Shown here: piece after piece, positions 1 through 5,749 of the stretch
Position numbering within the stretch: position 1 is the first letter of the stretch
Layout: each line of letters starts with the position of its first letter
Source: Acidilobaceae archaeon
Lineage (GTDB): Archaea; Thermoproteota; Thermoprotei_A; Sulfolobales; Acidilobaceae
Assembly: GCA_026985435.1 (NCBI GenBank)
Contig: JALSQL010000031.1
Location: 1 to 15,605, forward strand
Direction of reading: 5' to 3'
DNA: 15,605 bases
Notes under the pieces: model-generated
Seen by the model: only the letters and a program-made list of their open reading frames with translations
The model's database searches: none
What the model was told of the DNA's origin: nothing
Position numbers and translations under genes: made by a program

Positions 1-204
1 CATGACGTATACCCGCTATTCGCCGATTTCGAGCATCTGCCGGCCAACGCGGGTGTTGAGGGCCTCGTTGAATATATAGCAAAGTATAGACTGTTGCCTA
101 ATGATGCCCTGATAGTAGCTACATGTAGAGTCTACGGTATAGGAACCATAGCCACCTTCGACGAAGATTTTAAGCGCGTGCCGTGGCTTAGGACAGTCCC
201 CTAG
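1..204 (+). CDS. PIN-domain protein (VapC-type), C-terminal part
   Basis: Reading frame 1 is open from the window edge to TAG at 202-204, giving 67 residues of a C-terminus; the start lies outside the window. The segment LLPNDALIVATCRVYG (about residues 31-46) followed by TIATFDEDF is the C-terminal half of a PIN domain, with the conserved acidic residues in PNDA and FDEDF that bind Mg/Mn in these ribonucleases. Most archaeal stand-alone PIN proteins are VapC toxins paired with a small antitoxin gene directly upstream; that position is outside the window, so the pairing is inferred only. Codon use is clearly more AT-rich than in the genes to the right, as is common for toxin-antitoxin loci and acquired DNA. 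The family call is firm. Toxin activity and target RNA are not visible here. Confidence 0.85.
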   Translation, partial: HDVYPLFADFEHLPANAGVEGLVEYIAKYRLLPNDALIVATCRVYGIGTIATFDEDFKRVPWLRTVP

Positions 205-276
205 ATTCTATCATAATAATCCTAGACTGGGATTATTCCCCTAGAATTAACTCCTGTGAAGCGATAACTAGCACGG

Positions 277-288
277 GTTATAAAATAA
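277..288 (+). promoter_or_regulatory. TATA box (strong) upstream of possible RNA
   Basis: The run TTATAAAATAAT is a very good archaeal TATA box for rightward transcription, with a predicted start about 25 nt downstream, near 305-310. The only ATG close by (300-302) opens a frame of just 17 codons, so the likely product is a non-coding or regulatory RNA or a remnant. The same A/T run read leftward is T-rich and could instead act as a terminator for the cmk operon. Confidence 0.5.
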
Positions 289-327
289 TAATAAAGCTTA
301 TGCCTAAGACATTGGGTAGCTGGGTAG

Positions 328-404
328 TGGGACAACCGGGATTTCGAGCCTGAAACCCCGCGGCTTAGGGCCAGTGCTCGTAGACCATATAAACTGCTGT
401 CCCA
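328..404 (+). ncRNA. Candidate structured RNA
   Basis: TGGGACA (328-334) and TGTCCCA (398-404) are perfectly complementary and could close a 77-nt domain. Inside it, CGGGATTTC (337-345) pairs with GAAACCCCG (352-360) around a 6-nt loop, with one A-C mismatch. A weaker CAGT/ACTG helix (371-374 with 393-396) lies 3'. The strong TATA box at 277-288 would start a transcript just upstream. It does not fit tRNA (no T-loop or D-arm), C/D-box (no paired C and D boxes), SRP RNA or RNase P RNA. The same bases also read as a protein-like frame, so a decayed gene is a real alternative. Confidence 0.25.
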
Positions 405-600
405 GGAGCTGATGATGTTTTGGGCGATTGGGCATAGCCTCCATATCTAGTTAGATGCGGCTAACTCGGATAGCTACAAGCACGTGGCCCAGAGGCTCTG
501 CAGGAGGGGCCGGGGCCTCCAGGGAGCTACGAGCACGCCAGCCTGCTAGCCTTCTACTACAGAAAACCCTCACAGCGGCCGCCGCCGGGAGCCCCCCCGC
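328..600 (+). pseudogene. Possible remnants of a decayed coding sequence, unrecognised
   Basis: The frame at 328-450 translates as a protein-like stretch (begins WDNRDFEPET, ends WAIGHSLHI) with no start codon near its beginning. After the TAG at 448-450 the same frame continues as LDAANSDSYKHVAQRL up to a stop at 547-549. A different frame overlapping 500-600 reads GSYEHASLLAFYYRKPS before a stop. Together they could be pieces of one gene broken by a stop and a frameshift. I recognise no family, and chance open frames are a serious alternative in GC-rich DNA. Confidence 0.2.
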
Positions 601-706
601 CCAGCGGGTAGGGCGCCGCCCGGGTGAGGGTGACCCTGACCCACGGCGCTGGCGTCGGGGCCCTGGTGGCGACGCTCGGGGGGCTAGGTGGTTTACTCCC
701 CGGTTT

Positions 707-1300
707 TCATGGTTCGAGGTGGCTCATGCTCGTGTGGTCCGGCTGGCGGCCTTGCGGGTTTCCGGCATTGGTGCAGCTGGCTAGTATTGGTTTGAGGGCT
801 GCTAGTATGATCTCTATTATCTCCTCTGGCGTGTACCTGCTCGTCTCTATTACGAGGTCGAATGGCGTCAGGTCTGTCGTGTCGAAGCCGTAGAGGCTCC
901 TGAACCGGCGCCACTGGCTCCACTCCCTGGCCAGGGACTCCCAGAGGGCGTCCCAGGGGTCTGAGCCCTCGCGGCCAGCCACCCTCTCGGCCCTGACCTG
1001 GGGTGGGGCCTTGAGGAATACTGTGAAGTCCGCGACGCCCGCGAGCACCCAGCCGGCCAGGTGGCTGTCGACCACGACTCCCCCGCGGCGGGCCTCCTCC
1101 ACGGTCATCCTGTCTATCTCGAGGTCTATGCTGGGGTCCTCCTCGGCCCGCCTGCTCAGCTCGACCACTCCCACGCCCAGGCGGCTGGCCAGCTCGCGGA
1201 AGAGGCGGCCCGTGTAGAAGTAGCGGAGCCCCAGCCTCTCCGCCAGGGCGCGGGCTATCGTGCTCTTCCCGCTGCCGGGGGGGCCGGAGACCACGATCAC
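707..1300 (-). CDS. cmk: Cytidylate kinase (archaeal CMP kinase)
   Basis: It transfers phosphate from ATP to CMP or dCMP, supplying CDP in the cytoplasm. The P-loop GPPGSGKST is at residues 6-14, followed by the nucleotide-binding segment TGRLFRELA, the EEDPSIDLEID region, and an Arg-rich lid (RAERVAGREGSDPW), all typical of archaeal Cmk. I chose GTG at 1300 because it overlaps the eL34 stop in GTGA (1300-1297) and puts the P-loop at the usual distance from the N-terminus; a longer version from 1351 would intrude into rpl34e. The gene is 197 aa. The family core ends near EIILAALKP, so the last 20-25 residues (Asn/Gln/His-rich, ending SHLEP) look like an unrelated tail read into non-homologous DNA. 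Translational coupling to rpl34e is likely. Confidence 0.92.
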   Translation of the reverse strand: MIVVSGPPGSGKSTIARALAERLGLRYFYTGRLFRELASRLGVGVVELSRRAEEDPSIDLEIDRMTVEEARRGGVVVDSHLAGWVLAGVADFTVFLKAPPQVRAERVAGREGSDPWDALWESLAREWSQWRRFRSLYGFDTTDLTPFDLVIETSRYTPEEIIEIILAALKPILASCTNAGNPQGRQPDHTSMSHLEP

Positions 1301-1578
1301 CGGGCCCCGGCGGCCCCCCTCACAGCCTGCCTTAGGAGCTCCGCTAGGCATGACGGGCAGAGCACCCCACCGTAGGGCCTCTCGGGCCTCTTAGCGGTCT
1401 TAGGCAGAGCCCTCAGCCTGGCCGGCCTGAGGCGGGGCACCCCGTTTAGGGGCCTCCCGCAGCGGGCGCACCTGGCGGGGCCTGGCCTGCGGCGCTCGTA
1501 GTGAACCACGCTCCTGCCGCCGGGCGTGCGCCTACTCACCCTCCTGAGGCTCCTGCTCCTAAGGGCGGGCCTCACCAC
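1297..1578 (-). CDS. rpl34e: Large ribosomal subunit protein eL34
   Basis: This is a structural protein of the archaeal/eukaryotic 50S/60S subunit. The N-terminus MVRPALRSRSLRR, then RRTPGGRSVVHYERRR, a CxxC pair (CARCGRPLNG), KRPERPYGG and a second CxxC (CPSC) give the complete eL34 signature, including the zinc ribbon. Length is 93 aa from the GTG at 1578, matching archaeal homologues that begin MVRP. A GTG at 1590 would add four residues but fits the family less well; GGAG lies just upstream of 1578. The gene sits between the DUF106 membrane protein and cmk, as in many archaea, and its stop overlaps the cmk start. The C-terminal end (RGAAGAR) is slightly longer than usual. Confidence 0.93.
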   Translation of the reverse strand: MVRPALRSRSLRRVSRRTPGGRSVVHYERRRPGPARCARCGRPLNGVPRLRPARLRALPKTAKRPERPYGGVLCPSCLAELLRQAVRGAAGAR

Positions 1579-1618
1579 GGCTCCAGGCACCCCTGGGGCG
1601 GGGCTGCGGGGTTGGAGG

Positions 1619-2047
1619 CTATAAGAGCGTGTCGCGGAGCAGGACGAGCGCGTAGACGTAGCCGGCGAAGTGCACTATTATCGCCGGTATGTAGGGCGCC
1701 CCCGCCTCGGCTATCGTGACCAGGGGCAGGCTGGCCGGGGCGGGGTAGGCGTACCTCACCACGCTCAGGCTGCTCGCCACGTACACGGCCGTCACGAGGA
1801 GCGTCTTGACCAGCATGGCCCTGAGGAGCAGGCCCCGCGCCCTCCTGTACTCCGCCTCCATCGCCCGCAGCCTCTTGAGGGCCCTCTTGGTGCCCCTCGA
1901 CGCCTGGGCCTCCAGCTCCCTGTAGGCCCTAACCCTCTCGAGCGCCTCCCGCACGGTCTCGAGGGGGTAGAGGCTCCTGTAGGCGAGGGCTGCGAGGGCC
2001 AGGAGGGGTACTGGGGCGAGGAAAACCAGTAGGGGGTGCGGGTTCAA
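1619..2047 (-). CDS. DUF106 / EMC3-like (Oxa1 superfamily) membrane protein
   Basis: This is a small archaeal relative of the Oxa1/YidC/EMC3/TMCO1 insertases. The 142 residues show a transmembrane segment at about 5-22, a long basic, charged helical hairpin at about 30-75 that would lie in the cytoplasm as a coiled coil, then membrane segments at about 78-97 and 118-138. This three-segment plan with a cytosolic coiled coil is the family hallmark. Placement between adkA and rpl34e, in the same transcript as secY, is the conserved archaeal arrangement and fits a role in inserting membrane proteins beside the Sec translocon. The start is TTG (2045-2047), 14 nt after the adkA stop with a G-rich ribosome-binding stretch. 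Insertase function is inferred from family and context. Confidence 0.85.
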   Translation of the reverse strand: MNPHPLLVFLAPVPLLALAALAYRSLYPLETVREALERVRAYRELEAQASRGTKRALKRLRAMEAEYRRARGLLLRAMLVKTLLVTAVYVASSLSVVRYAYPAPASLPLVTIAEAGAPYIPAIIVHFAGYVYALVLLRDTLL

Positions 2048-2061
2048 CCCGGGGCTGCCCC

Positions 2062-2679
2062 CTAGAGGTTCCTTATGAGCGCTAGCAGCTGCCTGGCCGC
2101 CTCCTCGGCCTCGCCCTCCCTGTTCTCGACTATGGCGACCGTGGAGGCGTAGTGCACGGCGCTGGCGAACGCGGCCGCCCTGGCGTACTCCATGAGCCTC
2201 GCGGCGCCCTCGGGGCCGCCTATGTCGCTCCTAACCCTCGTCTTGTCCCTGGCCTGCCTCGCGGCAACCTCCTCTGGGCTGGCCTCTATCACCGCTATCA
2301 TGTCGGGCTTCAGCTCGTCCAGCACGTGCTTGGGGAGCCCGGGCCAGTACCCCGCCACCGTCTTGACGAGGGCGTGCGTGTCAACCACCAGGGCGCCGTC
2401 GCCCCCCAGCTCCCCCGCGGCGTCCTCCGCTATCCTCCTGGCCGCGAGCCTCTGCAGCTCCAGCTGCCTCCTCAGGGGGAGCCTCCTCATCTCGTCCCTA
2501 TGCCTGACCAGCCCCTCCCTCAGGGCGGTCTCGAGCATGTAGGTGCCGAAGTTCACAACCTTAACCCTGAACCCCTCCTCGCCGGCCAGCCTCTCCAGGT
2601 GGCCTAGGACCGTGGTCTTGCCGACCCCGGGGACCCCCGTGACCACCACGACCCGGAACGGGTGGCGCATCTCAGCCAC
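2062..2679 (-). CDS. adkA: Adenylate kinase, archaeal trimeric type
   Basis: It catalyses AMP + ATP to 2 ADP in the cytoplasm. The P-loop GVPGVGKTT is at residues 15-23, followed by NFGTYM and the RDEMRRLP segment, VVDTHALVKT and the YWPGLP segment: this is the archaeal AdkA family, which is short, lacks the bacterial zinc lid and forms trimers. Length (205 aa) is near the family norm of about 190-200. The start could be GTG at 2679 or ATG at 2670; the latter puts the P-loop closer to the usual N-terminal distance. It follows secY after a 60-bp gap that contains its own leftward TATA box (2714-2719), so it may be transcribed both with secY and separately, together with DUF106, rpl34e and cmk. 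Confidence 0.93.
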   Translation of the reverse strand: MAEMRHPFRVVVVTGVPGVGKTTVLGHLERLAGEEGFRVKVVNFGTYMLETALREGLVRHRDEMRRLPLRRQLELQRLAARRIAEDAAGELGGDGALVVDTHALVKTVAGYWPGLPKHVLDELKPDMIAVIEASPEEVAARQARDKTRVRSDIGGPEGAARLMEYARAAAFASAVHYASTVAIVENREGEAEEAARQLLALIRNL

Positions 2680-2713
2680 GCCGAGCCACCCCCCACAGCC
2701 GGGGCCCCCGGGG

Positions 2714-2719
2714 TATAAG
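2714..2719 (-). promoter_or_regulatory. TATA box for adkA operon
   Basis: Read leftward the sequence is CTTATA inside the secY-adkA gap. A start about 25 nt downstream would fall near 2690, some 10-20 nt before the adkA start codons. It would be an internal promoter separating adkA-DUF106-rpl34e-cmk from secY. Confidence 0.5.
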
Positions 2720-2739
2720 GGGGTGCTGGCGGGCCTGGG

Positions 2740-4125
2740 CTAGACGCTCTCGCCGAGCAGGCGGCGGAGCAGCGGGTAGGTCTCCAGGGCCCTCTCGTAG
2801 CTTATCATCATGTAGTACTGGTTTATTATGCCGACTGCCAGCAGTATACCCGTGCCGGTGCCGTAGGCGCCGAACACGTCCGCCACTATAGTCACGATGG
2901 CGACTAGTATGCTGGAGAGCAGCGTTAGGGGGTAGATGTACCTGGCCAGTATCGACTCGAGTATCTTGGGGTTCCTCCTCAGGCCGGGTATCTCGAGGCC
3001 GCTGCTGAGCATCCTCTCAGCCTGCTCGGAGGGGTTGAGGCCGGCCAGCTCGACCCACATGTACCCGAAGAGTATGGACATTATCGTCCAGGAGACCGCG
3101 AACACCACGGTCTTGACCGGGTCTGCTAGGGCCATCACCAGGCCCCTCGGCGGGGTCACGTAGTAGACGAGGGTGTCGTAGTAGTGTAGGGCCCTGCTCT
3201 CCGGGCTTAGGAGGCCCGCGAAGAGGTTCCTGAAGAGCTGGAGGTCGCTGACGAGTATGCCGACGAGGAGTATCGGGATGTTAGTCACGTACATGAACTG
3301 GAGGGGGACCTTGGAGCGTATGCCCCTCATCCTCGGGCTCGTCACCGGTATCTCAACCCTCATCGCCTGGAGGTAGATTAGGAGCACGATTATCGCCAGG
3401 GTGGCCAGGAGGCCCGTGAGGTCGGGGAAGCCGTTGGGCCTTGTGAGGAGGAGGGGCGACGGGTTCTGGATGAGGGCCGGTATGAACCCGTAGGCCACCG
3501 TGCCGGGCACGTAGCCGAGGAGGCCCCACATTACCTGCTGGGCGACGCCGGCTAGGATGAAGAGGCTTATGGCGCTGCCTATGCCCCAGCCCTTCTGGAG
3601 CATCTCGTCGAATATTATCACTAGTATGGCGGCGAGGCTGAGCTGGAGTATCACGAGAACCCTGATCCCCCACCCCACGGGGCACCCGGTCAGGGGGCTG
3701 GCCCCCGGGGGTAGGGCCCAGTACTTGCAGCCGAGCACGTACATCGTGGCCTCGAATATGGCGAAGAGGACGGCGAGGCCCTTCTGGGCTGCCGTGAAGA
3801 TCCTCCTATCCTCCGGGTCGCTGAGGTCTATCTCTATGAGCTTGGCGCCAGCCAGCACCTGAAGTATCAGACCAGCGGTCACTATCGGCCCTATGCCCAG
3901 CTCCATCAGGGTCCCCTGGCTGCTGGCGAATATGATCTGCTGGAGGCTGACCCTCGTCTGGGCCTGGGTGGGGACCCCGTAGAGGGGTATGTTGGCCATC
4001 ACCAGGTAGAGCACGAGGATAATGCCGGTCCACGCTAGCCTCCTGTAGAGCGAGGGCTTCTGGGCGGGCTTCGCCACCCCCGGGATCCTATCGGCAAGCC
4101 ATGCAAGAGCTTCCAGCACACCCAT
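2740..4125 (-). CDS. secY: Protein translocase subunit SecY
   Basis: This is the channel-forming subunit of the SecYEG translocon in the cytoplasmic membrane. At 461 aa it has the length and about ten hydrophobic segments of archaeal SecY. Recognisable stretches include the N-terminal helix followed by RRLAWTGIILVLYLVMANIP, the plug/TM2a region around GTLMELGIGPIVTAGLILQ, the RVEIPVTSPRMRG loop (cytosolic, ribosome/SRP-receptor contact), and the C-terminal GLNPSEQAERM loop. An ATG start at 4125 is supported by a leftward TATA box at 4174-4179. In many archaea secY follows rpl15 at the end of a ribosomal operon; here an Mrp-type ATPase gene is upstream and secY appears to have its own promoter. 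Confidence 0.97.
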   Translation of the reverse strand: MGVLEALAWLADRIPGVAKPAQKPSLYRRLAWTGIILVLYLVMANIPLYGVPTQAQTRVSLQQIIFASSQGTLMELGIGPIVTAGLILQVLAGAKLIEIDLSDPEDRRIFTAAQKGLAVLFAIFEATMYVLGCKYWALPPGASPLTGCPVGWGIRVLVILQLSLAAILVIIFDEMLQKGWGIGSAISLFILAGVAQQVMWGLLGYVPGTVAYGFIPALIQNPSPLLLTRPNGFPDLTGLLATLAIIVLLIYLQAMRVEIPVTSPRMRGIRSKVPLQFMYVTNIPILLVGILVSDLQLFRNLFAGLLSPESRALHYYDTLVYYVTPPRGLVMALADPVKTVVFAVSWTIMSILFGYMWVELAGLNPSEQAERMLSSGLEIPGLRRNPKILESILARYIYPLTLLSSILVAIVTIVADVFGAYGTGTGILLAVGIINQYYMMISYERALETYPLLRRLLGESV

Positions 4126-4173
4126 CCAGCTGGCCCCCCGCCAATCGTCGGGACCCGGGGCTGGCGGGCGGGC

Positions 4174-4179
4174 TATAAG
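4174..4179 (-). promoter_or_regulatory. TATA box for secY
   Basis: Leftward the sequence reads CTTATA in the 87-bp gap between the Mrp-type gene and secY. The expected start near 4150 gives a leader of about 25 nt before the secY ATG at 4125. Confidence 0.55.
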
Positions 4180-4212
4180 TAGGCACCGCCCCCCGACCCG
4201 CGCCGCCGGGGG

Positions 4213-5103
4213 CTACTCCCCGCCCTCGCCCTGGCCCTCGATTATCCCTATCACCCTCTCGGCGATCTCCAGGAACGCCTTGGCCGCCTTCGAGTCCGGG
4301 TACTCGAGGAAGAATATCTTGCCCCTATCATTGGCCTCCCTGATCCTCGGGTCTATAGGTATCTCCCCAAGGAAGGGGATGTTGAACTCCTCCGCTATCT
4401 CCCTGGCGGCCCCGCGGCCGAAGATGTAGTGCCTGCTGCCGTCGGGGCACTCGAAGTAGCTCATGTTCTCGACCACCCCTATCACCGGCACGTTGAGCCT
4501 CCTCGCGAAGGCGGCGGCCTTCTTCACCACCGCCTTAGACACCTCGGAGGGTATGGTTACGAGCACGAAGCCGGTTAGCTGCGGTATTATCTGGGCTATC
4601 GTGAGCTGCTCGTCGCCCGTCCCCGGGGGCAGGTCTATGAGCAGGTAGTCCAGCTCCCCCCAGTCCAGGTAGGCTAGCAGCTCCCTTATAGCGCTCGTCT
4701 TCAGGGAGCCCCTCCATATGACGGGGGTCTCGTCGTCGGGGAGCAGCAGCCCTATGCTGGCCACCTTGAGGCCCGGCGGCACCTCTATCGGCACTATGGT
4801 GCCGTCCTGCCTCGCGGGTAGCCCGAGGCCCGTGGGGAGGCCGACCATCTTGTGGACGCTGGGCCCGTGTATGTCGGCGTCGAAGACCCCGACCCTCCTA
4901 CCCTTAACGGCCAGGGCGGCGGCGAGGGAGACGGTCACGAAGGACTTCCCCACCCCGCCCTTGCTGCTGAGTATCGCCACCTTGTACTTGATCTTCCTCA
5001 TATTGGCGACTACCCTCTTCTGCTGCTCCTGGATTGCCCTCATCCGCTTCGCTATCTCCTTGTACTCGGATGACCTTATCCTCATGGACGAGCCGCTGCT
5101 CAA
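4213..5103 (-). CDS. Mrp/NBP35-ApbC family P-loop ATPase
   Basis: This is a MinD-like ATPase family that in well-studied members carries and delivers Fe-S clusters. The deviant Walker A KGGVGKS is at residues 48-54, DADIHGPS at 75-82, Walker B DLPPGTGDE at 157-165, and ENMSYFECPDG at 212-222. The N-terminal 40 residues are basic and helical. The family usually has CxxC after ENMS, bridging a [4Fe-4S] cluster between two monomers; here the motif is C-P-D-G and Cys219 is the only cysteine in the protein, so classical cluster binding looks impaired or altered. Starts: TTG at 5103 or, perhaps better, ATG at 5085 (residue 7). A leftward TATA element (5141-5147) lies at the right distance. The family call is firm; function as an Fe-S carrier is uncertain. 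Confidence 0.88.
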   Translation of the reverse strand: MSSGSSMRIRSSEYKEIAKRMRAIQEQQKRVVANMRKIKYKVAILSSKGGVGKSFVTVSLAAALAVKGRRVGVFDADIHGPSVHKMVGLPTGLGLPARQDGTIVPIEVPPGLKVASIGLLLPDDETPVIWRGSLKTSAIRELLAYLDWGELDYLLIDLPPGTGDEQLTIAQIIPQLTGFVLVTIPSEVSKAVVKKAAAFARRLNVPVIGVVENMSYFECPDGSRHYIFGRGAAREIAEEFNIPFLGEIPIDPRIREANDRGKIFFLEYPDSKAAKAFLEIAERVIGIIEGQGEGGE

Positions 5104-5140
5104 CTCTTAGCCCCGGATGGCTACGGGCCCGCGGCTAGAG

Positions 5141-5147
5141 TTTATAC
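5141..5147. promoter_or_regulatory. Shared divergent TATA element (Mrp-type gene / XPB operon)
   Basis: TTTATAC on the plus strand reads GTATAAA on the minus strand. Leftward, the start would fall near 5118, just before the Mrp-type gene. Rightward, it would fall near 5168, ahead of an ATG at 5183. No other TATA-like element serves the Mrp-type gene. Confidence 0.55.
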
Positions 5148-5271
5148 GTGTCGGTCAGACCCTGCAGCGGCCACGGGGCGGGATGAGGTCTTTGCCGAGT
5201 GCAGACCGCTGGGATGGCGTTGAAGAGTGGCCTGACCGCCCTACCCGGCGCGGGCCCGGCGGTGAAGAGGG

Positions 5272-5278
5272 TTTTAAG
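5272..5278 (+). promoter_or_regulatory. Second candidate TATA box for small gene-XPB operon
   Basis: TTTTAAG, preceded by the purine-rich GGTGAAGAGG (BRE-like), predicts a start near 5300, about 85 nt upstream of the GTG start at 5384. Confidence 0.35.
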
Positions 5279-5383
5279 AGCCGAGTTGGCTCGGGCGGTG
5301 AGGACGAACCCACGCCGGGAGCCGGGCCCCTCTGCGCTGAGGATGCCCTCCCATGGCTCCGGGCGGGACTACGGGAGCTCCAC

Positions 5384-5749
5384 GTGCTAGCCTCTAGCCT
5401 CGAGTTCAACTACTACACTCTGGAGCTGGAGACTGGTGGGGGCCTTCGTGTGAGGCTGCTGCTCTACGTGGGCCCTGAGTGCATGGAGGTCCGGGGGGTG
5501 GCGCTCGAGGCCTGCGGGGGCCCCGTGGCCCGCCTGAGGGGCCTCGCTGAGAGGCCGGAGTTCGTCGTCGTGGACGTGTGGGGCGACTGCGTCTCCCTTA
5601 AAGCCCCCGCCGAGCCGGCTTATAGGGTACTACGCGCGCTGGAGCTGGCTGGCGTCGGCGAGGACGCCAGGGTGCTCGGCGTCGAGCCCGTCGAGGAGCT
5701 CGTAGAGGTCGAGGAGGAGTGGTTCAGCGTGGGCCGAGGTTCCGGGTGA
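5384..5749 (+). CDS. Small unknown protein overlapping the XPB gene
   Basis: I do not recognise this family. From GTG 5384 it is 121 aa, with alternating hydrophobic strands (YYTLELETGGGLRVRLLLYV and EFVVVDVWGDCVSLKA), one helical stretch (PAYRVLRALELAG) and an acidic end (VEEEWF); it looks like a compact soluble alpha/beta protein. I chose 5384 because a GGGAG ribosome-binding site lies 6 nt upstream and because upstream codons in this frame have lower third-position GC. However, the residues just before it (EDALPWLRAGLREL) look helical and protein-like, so an earlier start at ATG 5183 (188 aa) cannot be excluded. The 3' end overlaps the XPB start by 31 bp, implying translational coupling and a role linked to the helicase. 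That role is inference from position only. Confidence 0.6.
   Translation: MLASSLEFNYYTLELETGGGLRVRLLLYVGPECMEVRGVALEACGGPVARLRGLAERPEFVVVDVWGDCVSLKAPAEPAYRVLRALELAGVGEDARVLGVEPVEELVEVEEEWFSVGRGSG

Larger units (their letters stand above)
205..706. other. Gene-poor AT-richer stretch with no confirmed gene
   Basis: About 500 bp lie between the PIN gene stop and the cmk stop (leftward). The first 100 bp are strongly AT-rich, then composition rises toward the genome norm. It contains a strong TATA box (277-288), a 77-nt foldable element (328-404), and short frames with protein-like content: 328-450 in one frame, 451-549 continuing that frame after a TAG, and a neighbouring frame around 500-600. 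I see no full-length gene with family similarity. rpl14e, which usually follows cmk in this archaeal cluster, is not recognisable on either strand. It is most likely a rearrangement scar beside the toxin-like gene. Confidence 0.6.
5104..5383. other. Divergent intergenic region with unresolved small frames
   Basis: The 280 bp between the leftward Mrp-type gene and the small rightward protein hold a two-sided TATA element (5141-5147) and a second rightward TTTTAAG (5272-5278). Two frames here look partly coding: one from GTG 5199 (ATG 5214), with high third-position GC until about 5320, and the frame of the downstream gene extended back to ATG 5183. Neither is convincing as a separate gene. Confidence 0.45.

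Noticed and set aside
405..450. C/D-box small RNA suggested by CTGATGATG at 409-417
   Set aside because: The base before TGATGA is not a purine and no CTGA D-box follows at a suitable distance.
455..784. Rightward open frame of 109 codons from ATG 455
   Set aside because: Arg/Gly/Ala-rich without family likeness; it crosses into the antisense of cmk. Open length is expected in GC-rich DNA.
1301..1351. Longer Cmk start at 1351
   Set aside because: Places 17 extra residues inside the eL34 gene; the GTGA overlap at 1297-1300 is the classical coupled start.
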